Assembly: GCF_000687555.1 (NCBI RefSeq)
Contig: NZ_JHWJ01000019.1
Span: 16,735-80,734, forward strand
Length of the DNA: 64,000 nucleotides
From: [Clostridium] aerotolerans DSM 5434
GTDB lineage: Bacteria > Bacillota > Clostridia > Lachnospirales > Lachnospiraceae
Direction of reading: 5' to 3'
The notes under the pieces are model-generated. The model saw only the letters and a list, made by a program, of their open reading frames with translations, ran no database searches and was not told the origin of the DNA. Below are positions 44,661 to 54,170 of this stretch, one piece after another. Position numbers and translations under genes: made by a program. The stretch's first letter is position 1, and each line of letters starts with the position of its first letter.

Positions 44661-44697
44661 AAACAGGCGGCGGCGGGAGAGCAGCCGTCTGTTTTTT
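44661..44697 (+). terminator. Terminator between binding-protein and ATPase genes
   Basis: AAACAGGCGGC (44661-44671) pairs with GCCGTCTGTTT (44684-44694), one G-U pair, then TTT. It likely lowers downstream expression relative to the binding protein. Confidence 0.8.
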
Positions 44698-44739
44698 ATG
44701 ATATAGGAGAGTTCTACGAACTCCCCTATATCATAAAAA
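44693..44739. repeat. Long near-perfect hairpin
   Basis: A 22-base stem (44693-44714 with 44718-44739) has one mismatch and a 3-base loop, directly after the terminator. Its function is not clear; it could be an mRNA-processing or stability element. Confidence 0.55.
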
Positions 44740-44779
44740 GCACTCCCTGCAGGATGCACATGACGCTTAAGAGGAAGAT

Positions 44780-44830
44780 GTCACTAAAGTGACGGCGCGT
44801 CAGCGCCAGAGTCTGATAAGTCAGACTCTT
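44780..44830. repeat. Cluster of three hairpins, dispersed-repeat copy 2
   Basis: Three adjacent perfect stems: GTCACT/AGTGAC (44780-44793), GGCGC/GCGCC (44794-44807) and AGAGTCTGA/TCAGACTCT (44808-44829). The last two align with 11357-11394 with compensatory changes. It lies in the leader of the ATPase gene. Confidence 0.55.
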
Positions 44831-44862
44831 GTATCGGCCAAGAAGGAAAAGGAGCTGGGAAG

Positions 44863-46410
44863 ATGTCCGATTATATATTGGAGATGAATCACATCACCAA
44901 AGAATTTTATGGAGTGAAGGCCTTAGATGACGTAAACATCAAGGTGAAAAGGGGAGAGATCCATGCGCTGTGCGGGGAAAATGGCGCTGGAAAATCCACA
45001 CTCATGAATGTACTGTCAGGAGTCTATCCCTACGGCTCCTACAGCGGAGATGTTACATACAATGGAACCGTATGCCAGTTTCACAACATCAGGCAGAGCG
45101 AAGCAAAGGGAATCGTTATTATCCATCAGGAGCTGGCGCTCAGTCCCTATTTATCCATTGCAGAAAATGTATTTCTGGGAAATGAGCAACGAAAAGTAAA
45201 AGGCGTGGTGGACTGGACAAAGACCAATAAAAAGGCCCAGGAGATGTTAGAAAAGGTAGGCCTTGAAAATGAGAACTTAAACGCCCCGGTAAACACCCTT
45301 GGCGTAGGAAAGCAGCAGCTGATTGAGATCGCAAGAGCCATGGCAAAAGAGGTAGAGCTTTTAATCCTCGATGAGCCTACGGCAGCCCTTAACGATGAGG
45401 AGAGCAAACGCCTTCTATCCATTATGAAGGAGCTTCAAAAACAGGGAATCACCTGTATCATGATTTCTCATAAGCTGAATGAAATCAGTGCCATCGCAGA
45501 TTCCATAACGGTAATCCGGGATGGAAAGACCATAGAGACTTTGGTAAAGGGAACCGATGACATCAGCGAGGACCGGATTATAAAAGGAATGGTAGGAAGA
45601 GAACTGACCAACCGCTATCCAATCAGAAGCAGCAGTATTGGTGAAAAGATGTTTGAAGTAGAAAACTGGAATGTGTTCCACCCCGAAGATCCGGGAAGAC
45701 AGGTGATTAAGGATGTCTCCTTTCATGTAAAAGCCGGGGAAGTGGTAGGATTTGCAGGATTGATGGGAGCCGGACGAACAGAGCTTGCCATGAGCGTATT
45801 TGGCAGATCCTACGGCCAGAAGATAAGCGGAACCATAAAGATTAATGGAAAACAGGTCATCATCCGGAACGTTCAGGATGCCATTAATAACCGGCTGGCC
45901 TATGTCTCTGAGGACAGGAAAAGCTTTGGACTCATCCTCATTGACAGCGTCAGAGGCAATATGACTCTGGCTGCCCTCCGTAACTTCTTTTCCAAACGTG
46001 GGATTGTTAATAAAAACAGTGAGATTCTTGCTGCAGAAGAATATAAAAAACGAATCAACGTAAAGGCTTCCTCCATCAACCAGACGGTCAGCTCCCTTTC
46101 CGGAGGAAACCAGCAAAAGGTAGTCCTTGCAAAATGGATGCTCACCCAGCCAGATGTCCTCATCTTAGATGAGCCGACCAGAGGCATTGACATCGGAGCA
46201 AAGTACGAGATTTACTGCGTCATCAATGATCTGGCAAAGGCAGGAAAAGCGATCATAGTGATTTCATCGGAGCTTGAAGAGGTCATAGGAACCTGTGACC
46301 GGATCTATGTCATCAATGAAGGCCGCATCTCCGGTGAGATGTCAAAGGACGATGTATCCCAGGAAAAGATCATGAAATGCATCATGGCAGATAGCGGAAA
46401 GGAAGCGTAG
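44863..46410 (+). CDS. Monosaccharide ABC transporter ATPase, double domain (GguA/XylG type)
   Basis: A 515-residue ATPase with two nucleotide-binding domains, as in the CUT2 sugar importers. Domain 1 has Walker A GENGAGKST (about 39-47), signature VGKQQLIEIARA and Walker B LLILDEPTA. Domain 2 has the variant GLMGAGRTE in place of Walker A, LSGGNQQKVVLAKW and LILDEPTRGID. The second site is the degenerate one known in this family. The permease gene starts 2 bases after the stop. Confidence 0.94.
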   Translation: MSDYILEMNHITKEFYGVKALDDVNIKVKRGEIHALCGENGAGKSTLMNVLSGVYPYGSYSGDVTYNGTVCQFHNIRQSEAKGIVIIHQELALSPYLSIAENVFLGNEQRKVKGVVDWTKTNKKAQEMLEKVGLENENLNAPVNTLGVGKQQLIEIARAMAKEVELLILDEPTAALNDEESKRLLSIMKELQKQGITCIMISHKLNEISAIADSITVIRDGKTIETLVKGTDDISEDRIIKGMVGRELTNRYPIRSSSIGEKMFEVENWNVFHPEDPGRQVIKDVSFHVKAGEVVGFAGLMGAGRTELAMSVFGRSYGQKISGTIKINGKQVIIRNVQDAINNRLAYVSEDRKSFGLILIDSVRGNMTLAALRNFFSKRGIVNKNSEILAAEEYKKRINVKASSINQTVSSLSGGNQQKVVLAKWMLTQPDVLILDEPTRGIDIGAKYEIYCVINDLAKAGKAIIVISSELEEVIGTCDRIYVINEGRISGEMSKDDVSQEKIMKCIMADSGKEA

Positions 46411-46412
46411 AG

Positions 46413-47579
46413 ATGGATAAGAAGAAAACAGTAAATATCAATATGAAAGAATATGGAATGATACTGGCTCTCATTGCAGTATTTCTCATCTTTTCGGTGA
46501 TGACAGGCGGGAAAAATATGTCACCTGCCAACATCAATAACTTAATCATGCAGAACAGCTATATTGTCATTCTTGCAGTGGGAATGCTTCTGTGCGTATT
46601 AACAGGAAACATCGACCTTGGAGTCGGTTCCATCGTAGCCTTATGTGGTGCTTCTGTAGGAATCATGATCGTGGATTACAAGACCAGCATGTGGGTGGCA
46701 ATCCTGGCTGCCATTGTCATAGGAGCCCTTTCCGGTATGTTCGTAGGCTTCTTTGTTTCCAAGCTGTCCATTCCGCCCTTTATCGTCACCCTGGCAACCA
46801 TGCTTATGGGCAGAGGGCTTACCTACACTCTTTTAAAAGCCCAGACAAAAGGTCCCCTTCCTGCGGATTATACCTTTATTGGTGCCGGATTCCTTCCTAC
46901 ACTTAAGGTCAATATAGGGAAAGGTACCGTTGACTTAGTATCCATCGGGGTGGCCCTCATCGCCTTTGCCCTTATTATCTTCTTTGAGATGAAGAGTATA
47001 AAGACCAAGAAGAAATACGGATTTCCCGTGAATCCTCTTTGGCAGACAGCCTTAAAAATCGGTGTTATTTTCCTCATTGTCTGGTTCTTCTTTTACAAAC
47101 TTTCCAGATACAATGGAATTCCTTTCGTCCTGGTCATTATGGGAGTCCTTGTTGCCCTTTATCATTTCATCACCAGCCGGACCGTGGCAGGACGCCAGAT
47201 TTACGCCTTAGGAGGCAATGCAAAAGCAGCAAAGCTATCCGGTATCAATACGGATAAGGTTTATTTCTGGGTCTATACCAACATGGGAATTCTTTGTGCC
47301 ATTGCAGGAATTGTTCTCTCTGCCCGTAATGCATCTGCAACGCCAAAAGCCGGAGACCAGTTTGAGCTTGATGCCATCGCTGCCTGCTATATCGGCGGAG
47401 CGGCCACCACCGGAGGCATAGGAACCATTATCGGGGCCGTGGTAGGAGCCTTTATCATGGGCATTTTAAACAATGGAATGTCCTTGTATGGCTGGTCCAC
47501 GGATATTCAGAAGATTGTAAAAGGAGCCGTGCTTCTTGGTGCGGTTACGGTAGACTTATTATCGAAACGGAAAAAATAA
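46413..47579 (+). CDS. Monosaccharide ABC transporter permease (GguB/XylH type)
   Basis: A 388-residue membrane protein of the CUT2 permease family with about ten hydrophobic segments. It carries GNIDLGVGSIVALCGA, LSIPPFIVTLATMLMGRG and AACYIGGAATTGGIGTI, all typical. With the ATPase and the ChvE-type lipoprotein it makes a full importer for arabinose, xylose or galactose. Located 21 bases before the AraR-like regulator gene. Confidence 0.93.
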   Translation: MDKKKTVNINMKEYGMILALIAVFLIFSVMTGGKNMSPANINNLIMQNSYIVILAVGMLLCVLTGNIDLGVGSIVALCGASVGIMIVDYKTSMWVAILAAIVIGALSGMFVGFFVSKLSIPPFIVTLATMLMGRGLTYTLLKAQTKGPLPADYTFIGAGFLPTLKVNIGKGTVDLVSIGVALIAFALIIFFEMKSIKTKKKYGFPVNPLWQTALKIGVIFLIVWFFFYKLSRYNGIPFVLVIMGVLVALYHFITSRTVAGRQIYALGGNAKAAKLSGINTDKVYFWVYTNMGILCAIAGIVLSARNASATPKAGDQFELDAIAACYIGGAATTGGIGTIIGAVVGAFIMGILNNGMSLYGWSTDIQKIVKGAVLLGAVTVDLLSKRKK

Positions 47580-47600
47580 CCAAGGGGCAGTGAAGAGAGT

Positions 47601-48710
47601 ATGGGGACACAGAAACCAAAATATATAGAAGTTGCTGACTGGGTGCTATCCCAAATTGAAAATGGTACATTTAAAGAGGGAGAGAGACTTCCGTCAGAGC
47701 ACGAACTGTGTCTCCGGTTTCATTTAAATCGGCAGACCGTGCGCCACGCCATTGATGTATTGGAGCAAAAAAATCTGCTCACCCGGATTCAGGGAAGCGG
47801 CACCTATGTAGGTTCTGAGAGGCGGACGGACCGGCTGAAACGGTATTACAACATAGCAGTGGTCAGCACCTATGTGGACAGCTACATATTCCCTTCCGTG
47901 CTAAAGGGAATTGAGCAGATGCTCTCGAAGTCCGGATACACCATGCAAGTGGCATTTACGGGAAATCAGGTGGAACGGGAAGGGGAAATCCTTAGAAAGA
48001 TCGTGGATAAGGGCATGATTGACGGCCTCATTGCGGAGCCAGCCAAAAGTGCCATCCCAAATCCCAATCTCCATTTTTATCAGCAGCTTAAGAAACAGGG
48101 AATCCCCGTTCTCTTCGTAAACAGCAAATATCAGACGCTGGATATGCCATACGTCTCCTTAAACGACGCCCAGGTAGGAGAAAAGGCAGCAGAATATCTG
48201 ATCCGTGCAGGACATAGGAAGCTGGGCGGATTGTTTAAATGTGACGACGGTCAGGGACATTTAAGATATTTGGGCTTTATCCGGGCACTGGAAAAGGCCG
48301 GATTAAAGGCAGATGGGAGAAATGTTCTATGGATGGATTCTGAAAGCCAAACGGATATGGAGGTATGGTCCGATTATCTGTTTGAGAGGCTATCCGGCTG
48401 TACCGGTCTGGTCTGCTATAACGATGAGGTAGCATACCGCTTTGCTGCCATTTGCAAGGATAGGGGCATCCGGATTCCAGAGGACATATCCATTGTAGGA
48501 ATTGATAATTCAGAGCTGTCTGTTATTGGAGAAGTTCCCATCACTTCCTTTCCTCACCCCATGGAGTCCCTTGGAAAAAAGGCGGCAAAAAATATGATTA
48601 AGCTCATTGAAAATCCCAGCTTCGAGGCAGGATACCTTTTTGATTCTGAGGTAGTGGAACGAAATTCCGTTAAAGTCATAAGCCCGGATAGACCGCTCAT
48701 TTCTGGCTGA
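47601..48710 (+). CDS. AraR-like regulator, GntR helix-turn-helix with LacI effector domain
   Basis: A 369-residue chimeric repressor: residues 7-72 are a GntR winged helix (ENGTFKEGERLPSEHEL, RQTVRHAIDVLEQKNLL, GSGTYVG) and residues 80-365 are a LacI-type sugar-binding domain. Bacillus AraR has this plan and binds arabinose. It is the last gene of the importer locus, and TTGTATATACAA palindromes upstream of the importer fit its expected operator, so L-arabinose is the likely signal. No araA/B/D genes are in the window; the sugar remains an inference. Confidence 0.88.
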   Translation: MGTQKPKYIEVADWVLSQIENGTFKEGERLPSEHELCLRFHLNRQTVRHAIDVLEQKNLLTRIQGSGTYVGSERRTDRLKRYYNIAVVSTYVDSYIFPSVLKGIEQMLSKSGYTMQVAFTGNQVEREGEILRKIVDKGMIDGLIAEPAKSAIPNPNLHFYQQLKKQGIPVLFVNSKYQTLDMPYVSLNDAQVGEKAAEYLIRAGHRKLGGLFKCDDGQGHLRYLGFIRALEKAGLKADGRNVLWMDSESQTDMEVWSDYLFERLSGCTGLVCYNDEVAYRFAAICKDRGIRIPEDISIVGIDNSELSVIGEVPITSFPHPMESLGKKAAKNMIKLIENPSFEAGYLFDSEVVERNSVKVISPDRPLISG

Positions 48711-48839
48711 GAGAATCAACAGCTTAAGCTTTGCAGCAGAACACATGAAAGGAAGCTCCTTATGATGGCAGGTTACCCTGACCGCGTAAGAATGAGAGAA
48801 ATCAGCTCATGTTATGAAGGTGATAAAACGGCTGTAAAA

Positions 48840-48921
48840 AAAGAGTCTGGCAATGAACTGACTCCCAAAAGTTAGACCTAAATATCTAACGATTGGGGTC
48901 ACAACACTTGCCAGACTCTTT
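48840..48921. terminator. Convergent terminator with nested IS3-like ends
   Basis: AAAGAGTCTGGCAA (48840-48853) and TTGCCAGACTCTTT (48908-48921) are a perfect 14-base inverted repeat between the converging AraR-like and PTS genes. In its loop is a second inverted repeat, 48859-48876 with 48885-48901 (TGACTCCC...TTAGA and TCTAAC...GGGGTCA), resembling abutted ends of IS3-family elements. The rest of 48711-48953 has no gene. Confidence 0.6.
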
Positions 48922-48953
48922 ACTTTATCAATATTACTCCCGGAATCCTTTCA

Positions 48954-50900
<1,947 letters not shown>

Positions 50901-50958
50901 TCATAATCTATCTTTCCATCACGGGATTGGCCATGTCCGCAGTGATATTAAGCAGGGT

Positions 50959-51798
50959 CTAGTCGCCTCTATGTTCCTTAATAATTCTTCTGATATGTAC
51001 CGTTAAATACATAAGCTCTTCGTCAGACAACACGTAATCCTTTTTTTTCTTCATATATGCCTCCACCTTTAACGCACACTGATAGGCTTCCTGATACTGG
51101 CGGTAGATCATATTGCAAAACTCCGGGTCACCGGTTTCGTAAAATTGTTTTCTCACCGCTCTCTGGACAAAGAATTTCAGATGGGTGACAAACCTTTCAT
51201 ATGACAGAGTCTCCTCATTGAGAGAGAGGGTAAAATGATACCGGACAATATTTAAGATATCCTGAATCATTCCGGTGATCTCAATAGACTGCTCCATATC
51301 CGTATCCAGCTCAGCATTGACAATATGAAGGGCAATGCTTCCGGCTTCATCCTCAGACAGCAGGATATTAAACCGTTCCTTTATAATTTCCAGGGCTTTT
51401 AATCCCACTAAAAATTCCTGATGATAAAACCGTTTGATCTCCCACAGAAGCGCATTCCTCACTTCAATTCCCAGCTTCTTACGCTCAAATGCAAAGTTCA
51501 AATGATCCGTCAGGGTAATGTAAATGCTGTCGTTTAACTTCTTATTCAACATATCCCTGGCACAGGAGATGATTTCACTGGCACACTGAATGTGCTCCTC
51601 GGGGATCTGGGAGAGCAGTTCAGTCAAGCGGCTGATTTCCTGAGTCCTTAAGGAAAATATTTTTGATATTTTGGATTCATCCACTTGACTGCCGGGCTTT
51701 ACTGAAAAGCCGATTCCTTTTCCCATAAGCAAAATCTCTTCGCCATTGGTATCCCATGAGCTGATGATGTTATTTCCTAATACCTGTTTTACTTCCAT
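50959..51798 (-). CDS. BglG/LicT-family transcriptional antiterminator
   Basis: A 279-residue RNA-binding regulator with an N-terminal CAT domain (VLGNNIISSWDTNGEEILLMGKG split over residues 6-28) and two PRD domains with phosphorylatable histidines (DHLNFAFER and LHIVNAELD in PRD1, THLKFFVQR and LTVHIRRII in PRD2). HPr and EII phosphates set its activity. Upstream lies an RNA antiterminator sequence overlapping a terminator, so it controls its own transcript and the PTS gene after it. Confidence 0.93.
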   Translation of the reverse strand: MEVKQVLGNNIISSWDTNGEEILLMGKGIGFSVKPGSQVDESKISKIFSLRTQEISRLTELLSQIPEEHIQCASEIISCARDMLNKKLNDSIYITLTDHLNFAFERKKLGIEVRNALLWEIKRFYHQEFLVGLKALEIIKERFNILLSEDEAGSIALHIVNAELDTDMEQSIEITGMIQDILNIVRYHFTLSLNEETLSYERFVTHLKFFVQRAVRKQFYETGDPEFCNMIYRQYQEAYQCALKVEAYMKKKKDYVLSDEELMYLTVHIRRIIKEHRGD

Positions 51799-51828
51799 AA
51801 GTCACCCCTATGTTCGATTGGTAAAAAA

Positions 51829-51883
51829 ATAACTGGTCATATCTACACTTTGTCTATACAAAGATATAAATATGACCAGTTAT
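51829..51883 (-). terminator. Conditional terminator in the licT leader
   Basis: ATAACTGGTCATAT (51829-51842) and ATATGACCAGTTAT (51870-51883) form a 14-base stem. On the minus strand seven T follow (51829-51823). It is the default terminator that the LicT-like protein would prevent. Confidence 0.8.
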
Positions 51884-51910
51884 GCCTGTAAAGTTCCCCA
51901 CAGTTACACC
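51876..51910 (-). promoter_or_regulatory. RNA antiterminator (RAT-like) site
   Basis: On the minus strand the segment reads GGTGTAACTG...TACAGGCATAACTGG, matching the GTGTTACTG...CAGGCATGA pattern of GlcT/LicT RAT sites, and it overlaps the 5' arm of the terminator. Protein binding here and terminator folding exclude each other. Confidence 0.65.
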
Positions 51911-51933
51911 TAGTCCCCAACTTTAATGAGTAA

Positions 51934-51962
51934 ATATTAACATATAAAGTTGAGAATGTAAA
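51934..51962 (-). promoter_or_regulatory. Promoter of licT-PTS
   Basis: On the minus strand TTTACA (51962-51957), a 17-base spacer and TAATAT (51939-51934) lie just upstream of the RAT/terminator leader. Confidence 0.55.
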
Positions 51963-51984
51963 GAATAAATTATAAAAATAGTAC

Positions 51985-52026
51985 AAAAAAACCCTCATTT
52001 CCCGCCTTCAACCAATGGTGAGAAAT
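51985..52026 (-). terminator. Terminator after the two-component operon
   Basis: On the minus strand ATTTCTCACC (52026-52017) pairs with GGCGGGAAAT (52006-51997), one mismatch, then GAGGG and seven T. It ends the mutS2/regulator/kinase run. Confidence 0.75.
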
Positions 52027-52032
52027 CTGTTA

Positions 52033-53439
52033 TTATAAATTCGTTGCCCTTGGAAGACTGAAGATAAATTCTGAACCAACCCCTTCGGTGCTGACCACAT
52101 CAATATTCTCTCCATGAGACTGAATGATTTCCCGGACAATGGCAAGGCCTAAGCCCGTTCCTTTCTTATCCTTTCCCCTGGAAGAGTCTGTTTTATAAAA
52201 ACGTTCCCAAATTTTCTTTATGCTTTCCTTAGGAATGCCGATTCCCGTATCTTTAATGGAAATAAATATCTTCTCATATTTCCCGGAAGCCTGAATGAGC
52301 ACCGTTGAATCATGGTGACTGAACTTAATGGCATTGTCAATGAGGTTATAAAGGACCTGCTGTATTTTGCCTAAGTCGGCGTACACCATCTGAATGCTGT
52401 CAGAAAAGGTTAAATCAAAGGTGATATTCTTTTCATTGCATGTCCCTTCAAAGGAAGCCGCAGTGTCCTTAATGATCCGGTTAATATCAAAATTTGTCCG
52501 GTTTAAATAGCCCTTGCTGTCCAGGGAGTTAAGGGTCAGCATTCCCTGGGTCAATTTATTCAGACGCTCCGTTTCGGAGATCACCCGGTTTAAATATTTC
52601 TCATGCATTTCCGGTGGAATGGTCCCATCAAGGATTGCTTCCAGATACCCTTTAATGGAGGTGAGAGGCGATCTGAAGTCATGGGAGACATTGGCGATGA
52701 AGTTCTTTTGGTACTCCTCCATTTTATTTAGTTCATTGGACATGTAATTAAGAGTACCGGCAAGATAGCCCATCTCATCTCTGGTATTCACTCCGATATG
52801 ATAGGTCAAGTTTCCCTGGGCGTATTCATTGGCACCGGCCGTGATTTTTTTCAGGGGCAGATACACGTTCTTTGTAAATACAAGGAGAATCACGAGGGAC
52901 AGACCAAAAACAACGGCGGCCGTGATGTAGACAATGTTTAAAATATTATCCCGTTCTATCTGTAAATAAGACAAAGGAAGATGAATCACTACGTAGCCAT
53001 AGGTCGTATAATTGCCAGTAATGGGAGCATGAACGCTGAGCACATCATAGGTAAATTCATTGTAATAATTTCCCGTAGTATAGTGCTTGTTCCCAAAGGT
53101 AACAGGGTCAAAGTTTTCTATGACCTCCCCTTTTTTCCCTTTTGCTTCACTGTCAGCCATAATCGTTCCCTGGCGTTCCACGATCCAAATCTGGGCATTT
53201 AAATAGCCAGCCAGCTTCACAAGCTCCGGATAAGAGGCAGTCACATTCATATCCTTTCCATGATACATTCCGCTGTAAGAGGAGGCAATCTGGTTTGCCT
53301 CATCATACAGGTTTTCAGAATAGCGTTTTAATAAGTATTGATTTGTTATCTCTGATGAAAATGTAGCGATGGTAATAAATCCAAGGAGACCAAATAAAAG
53401 ATAGCCAAGGATAAATTTTGTATAAAGAGAATGGCTCAT
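52033..53439 (-). CDS. Sensor histidine kinase (HAMP-HisKA)
   Basis: A 468-residue membrane kinase: TM1 at about residues 8-30, an extracellular sensor of about 130 residues, TM2 near 168-190, a HAMP domain (190-242), HisKA with the phosphoacceptor in NVSHDFRSPLTS and an ATPase with LIDNAIKFS, DTGIGIP and GTGLGLAIV. The ATG directly follows the response-regulator stop. The sensor domain has no named match that I recognise; it may answer to envelope state. It shares an operon with mutS2. Confidence 0.92.
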   Translation of the reverse strand: MSHSLYTKFILGYLLFGLLGFITIATFSSEITNQYLLKRYSENLYDEANQIASSYSGMYHGKDMNVTASYPELVKLAGYLNAQIWIVERQGTIMADSEAKGKKGEVIENFDPVTFGNKHYTTGNYYNEFTYDVLSVHAPITGNYTTYGYVVIHLPLSYLQIERDNILNIVYITAAVVFGLSLVILLVFTKNVYLPLKKITAGANEYAQGNLTYHIGVNTRDEMGYLAGTLNYMSNELNKMEEYQKNFIANVSHDFRSPLTSIKGYLEAILDGTIPPEMHEKYLNRVISETERLNKLTQGMLTLNSLDSKGYLNRTNFDINRIIKDTAASFEGTCNEKNITFDLTFSDSIQMVYADLGKIQQVLYNLIDNAIKFSHHDSTVLIQASGKYEKIFISIKDTGIGIPKESIKKIWERFYKTDSSRGKDKKGTGLGLAIVREIIQSHGENIDVVSTEGVGSEFIFSLPRATNL

Positions 53440-54150
53440 TTAGCGCTTCACCTCAAACTTATACCCGATTCCCCAGACCGTAGAAAGCGACCAGCCAGAA
53501 TGATCTTTGATCTTTTCCCGTAGACGCTTGATATGAACATCAACCGTTCTGGTGTCCCCAATGTATTCATACCCCCAGATGTGATCCAGGAGCTGTTCTC
53601 TGGTAAACACCTGATTGGGAGAGGCGGCTAAAAAGTATAACAATTCCAGTTCCTTTGGAGGCATCTCAATGGAATGTCCCATATAGATAACAGAATAATT
53701 GGTAAGATTCACAATTAAATCCGGATACTCTACATAATCCCCCTGTTGATCCGTATGGGAGGAGGAAGGAGAGGGCATGGTCTGGTAACGCCTTAAGACC
53801 GCCTTTACCCTGGCTACCAGCTCCTTGGAGTCAAAGGGCTTAATCATATAGTCATCGGCTCCAAGCTCAAGGCCAAGAACCTTGTCAAAGACCTCACCCT
53901 TGGCAGAGAGCATGATAATAGGAATCTGGGACTGGGAACGGATTCTCTGGCATACCTGATAGCCGTCCATGCCTGGCAGCATTAAGTCAAGAAGAACAAG
54001 GTTTGGCTTAAATTCCGGAAAGACACGGAGAGCTTCCTCTCCGTCCCCAACAATTTCCGTGTCATAGCATTCTTTTATTAAATATAAGGAGATCAATTCT
54101 GCAATGTTGCTGTCATCATCTACAATCAATATCCGCTGTTTCTCTGCCAT
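53440..54150 (-). CDS. OmpR-family response regulator
   Basis: A 236-residue regulator with a receiver domain (VDDDSN, phosphoacceptor Asp in LVLLDLMLPGMDG, Lys in MIKPFDSKEL) and a C-terminal winged helix (about 130-235, with DTRTVDVHIKRLREKI). ATG 54150 is favoured because GGAG lies 6 bases upstream; ATG 54162 is in frame. It is flanked directly by its partner kinase and starts 20 bases after mutS2. Confidence 0.93.
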   Translation of the reverse strand: MAEKQRILIVDDDSNIAELISLYLIKECYDTEIVGDGEEALRVFPEFKPNLVLLDLMLPGMDGYQVCQRIRSQSQIPIIMLSAKGEVFDKVLGLELGADDYMIKPFDSKELVARVKAVLRRYQTMPSPSSSHTDQQGDYVEYPDLIVNLTNYSVIYMGHSIEMPPKELELLYFLAASPNQVFTREQLLDHIWGYEYIGDTRTVDVHIKRLREKIKDHSGWSLSTVWGIGYKFEVKR

Positions 54151-54170
54151 AATAGACTCCATTTCTACTC

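Noticed and set aside
45415..46116. A 233-codon minus-strand frame inside the ABC ATPase gene
   Set aside because: The plus-strand ATPase has all motifs; the antisense frame has no recognisable protein features.
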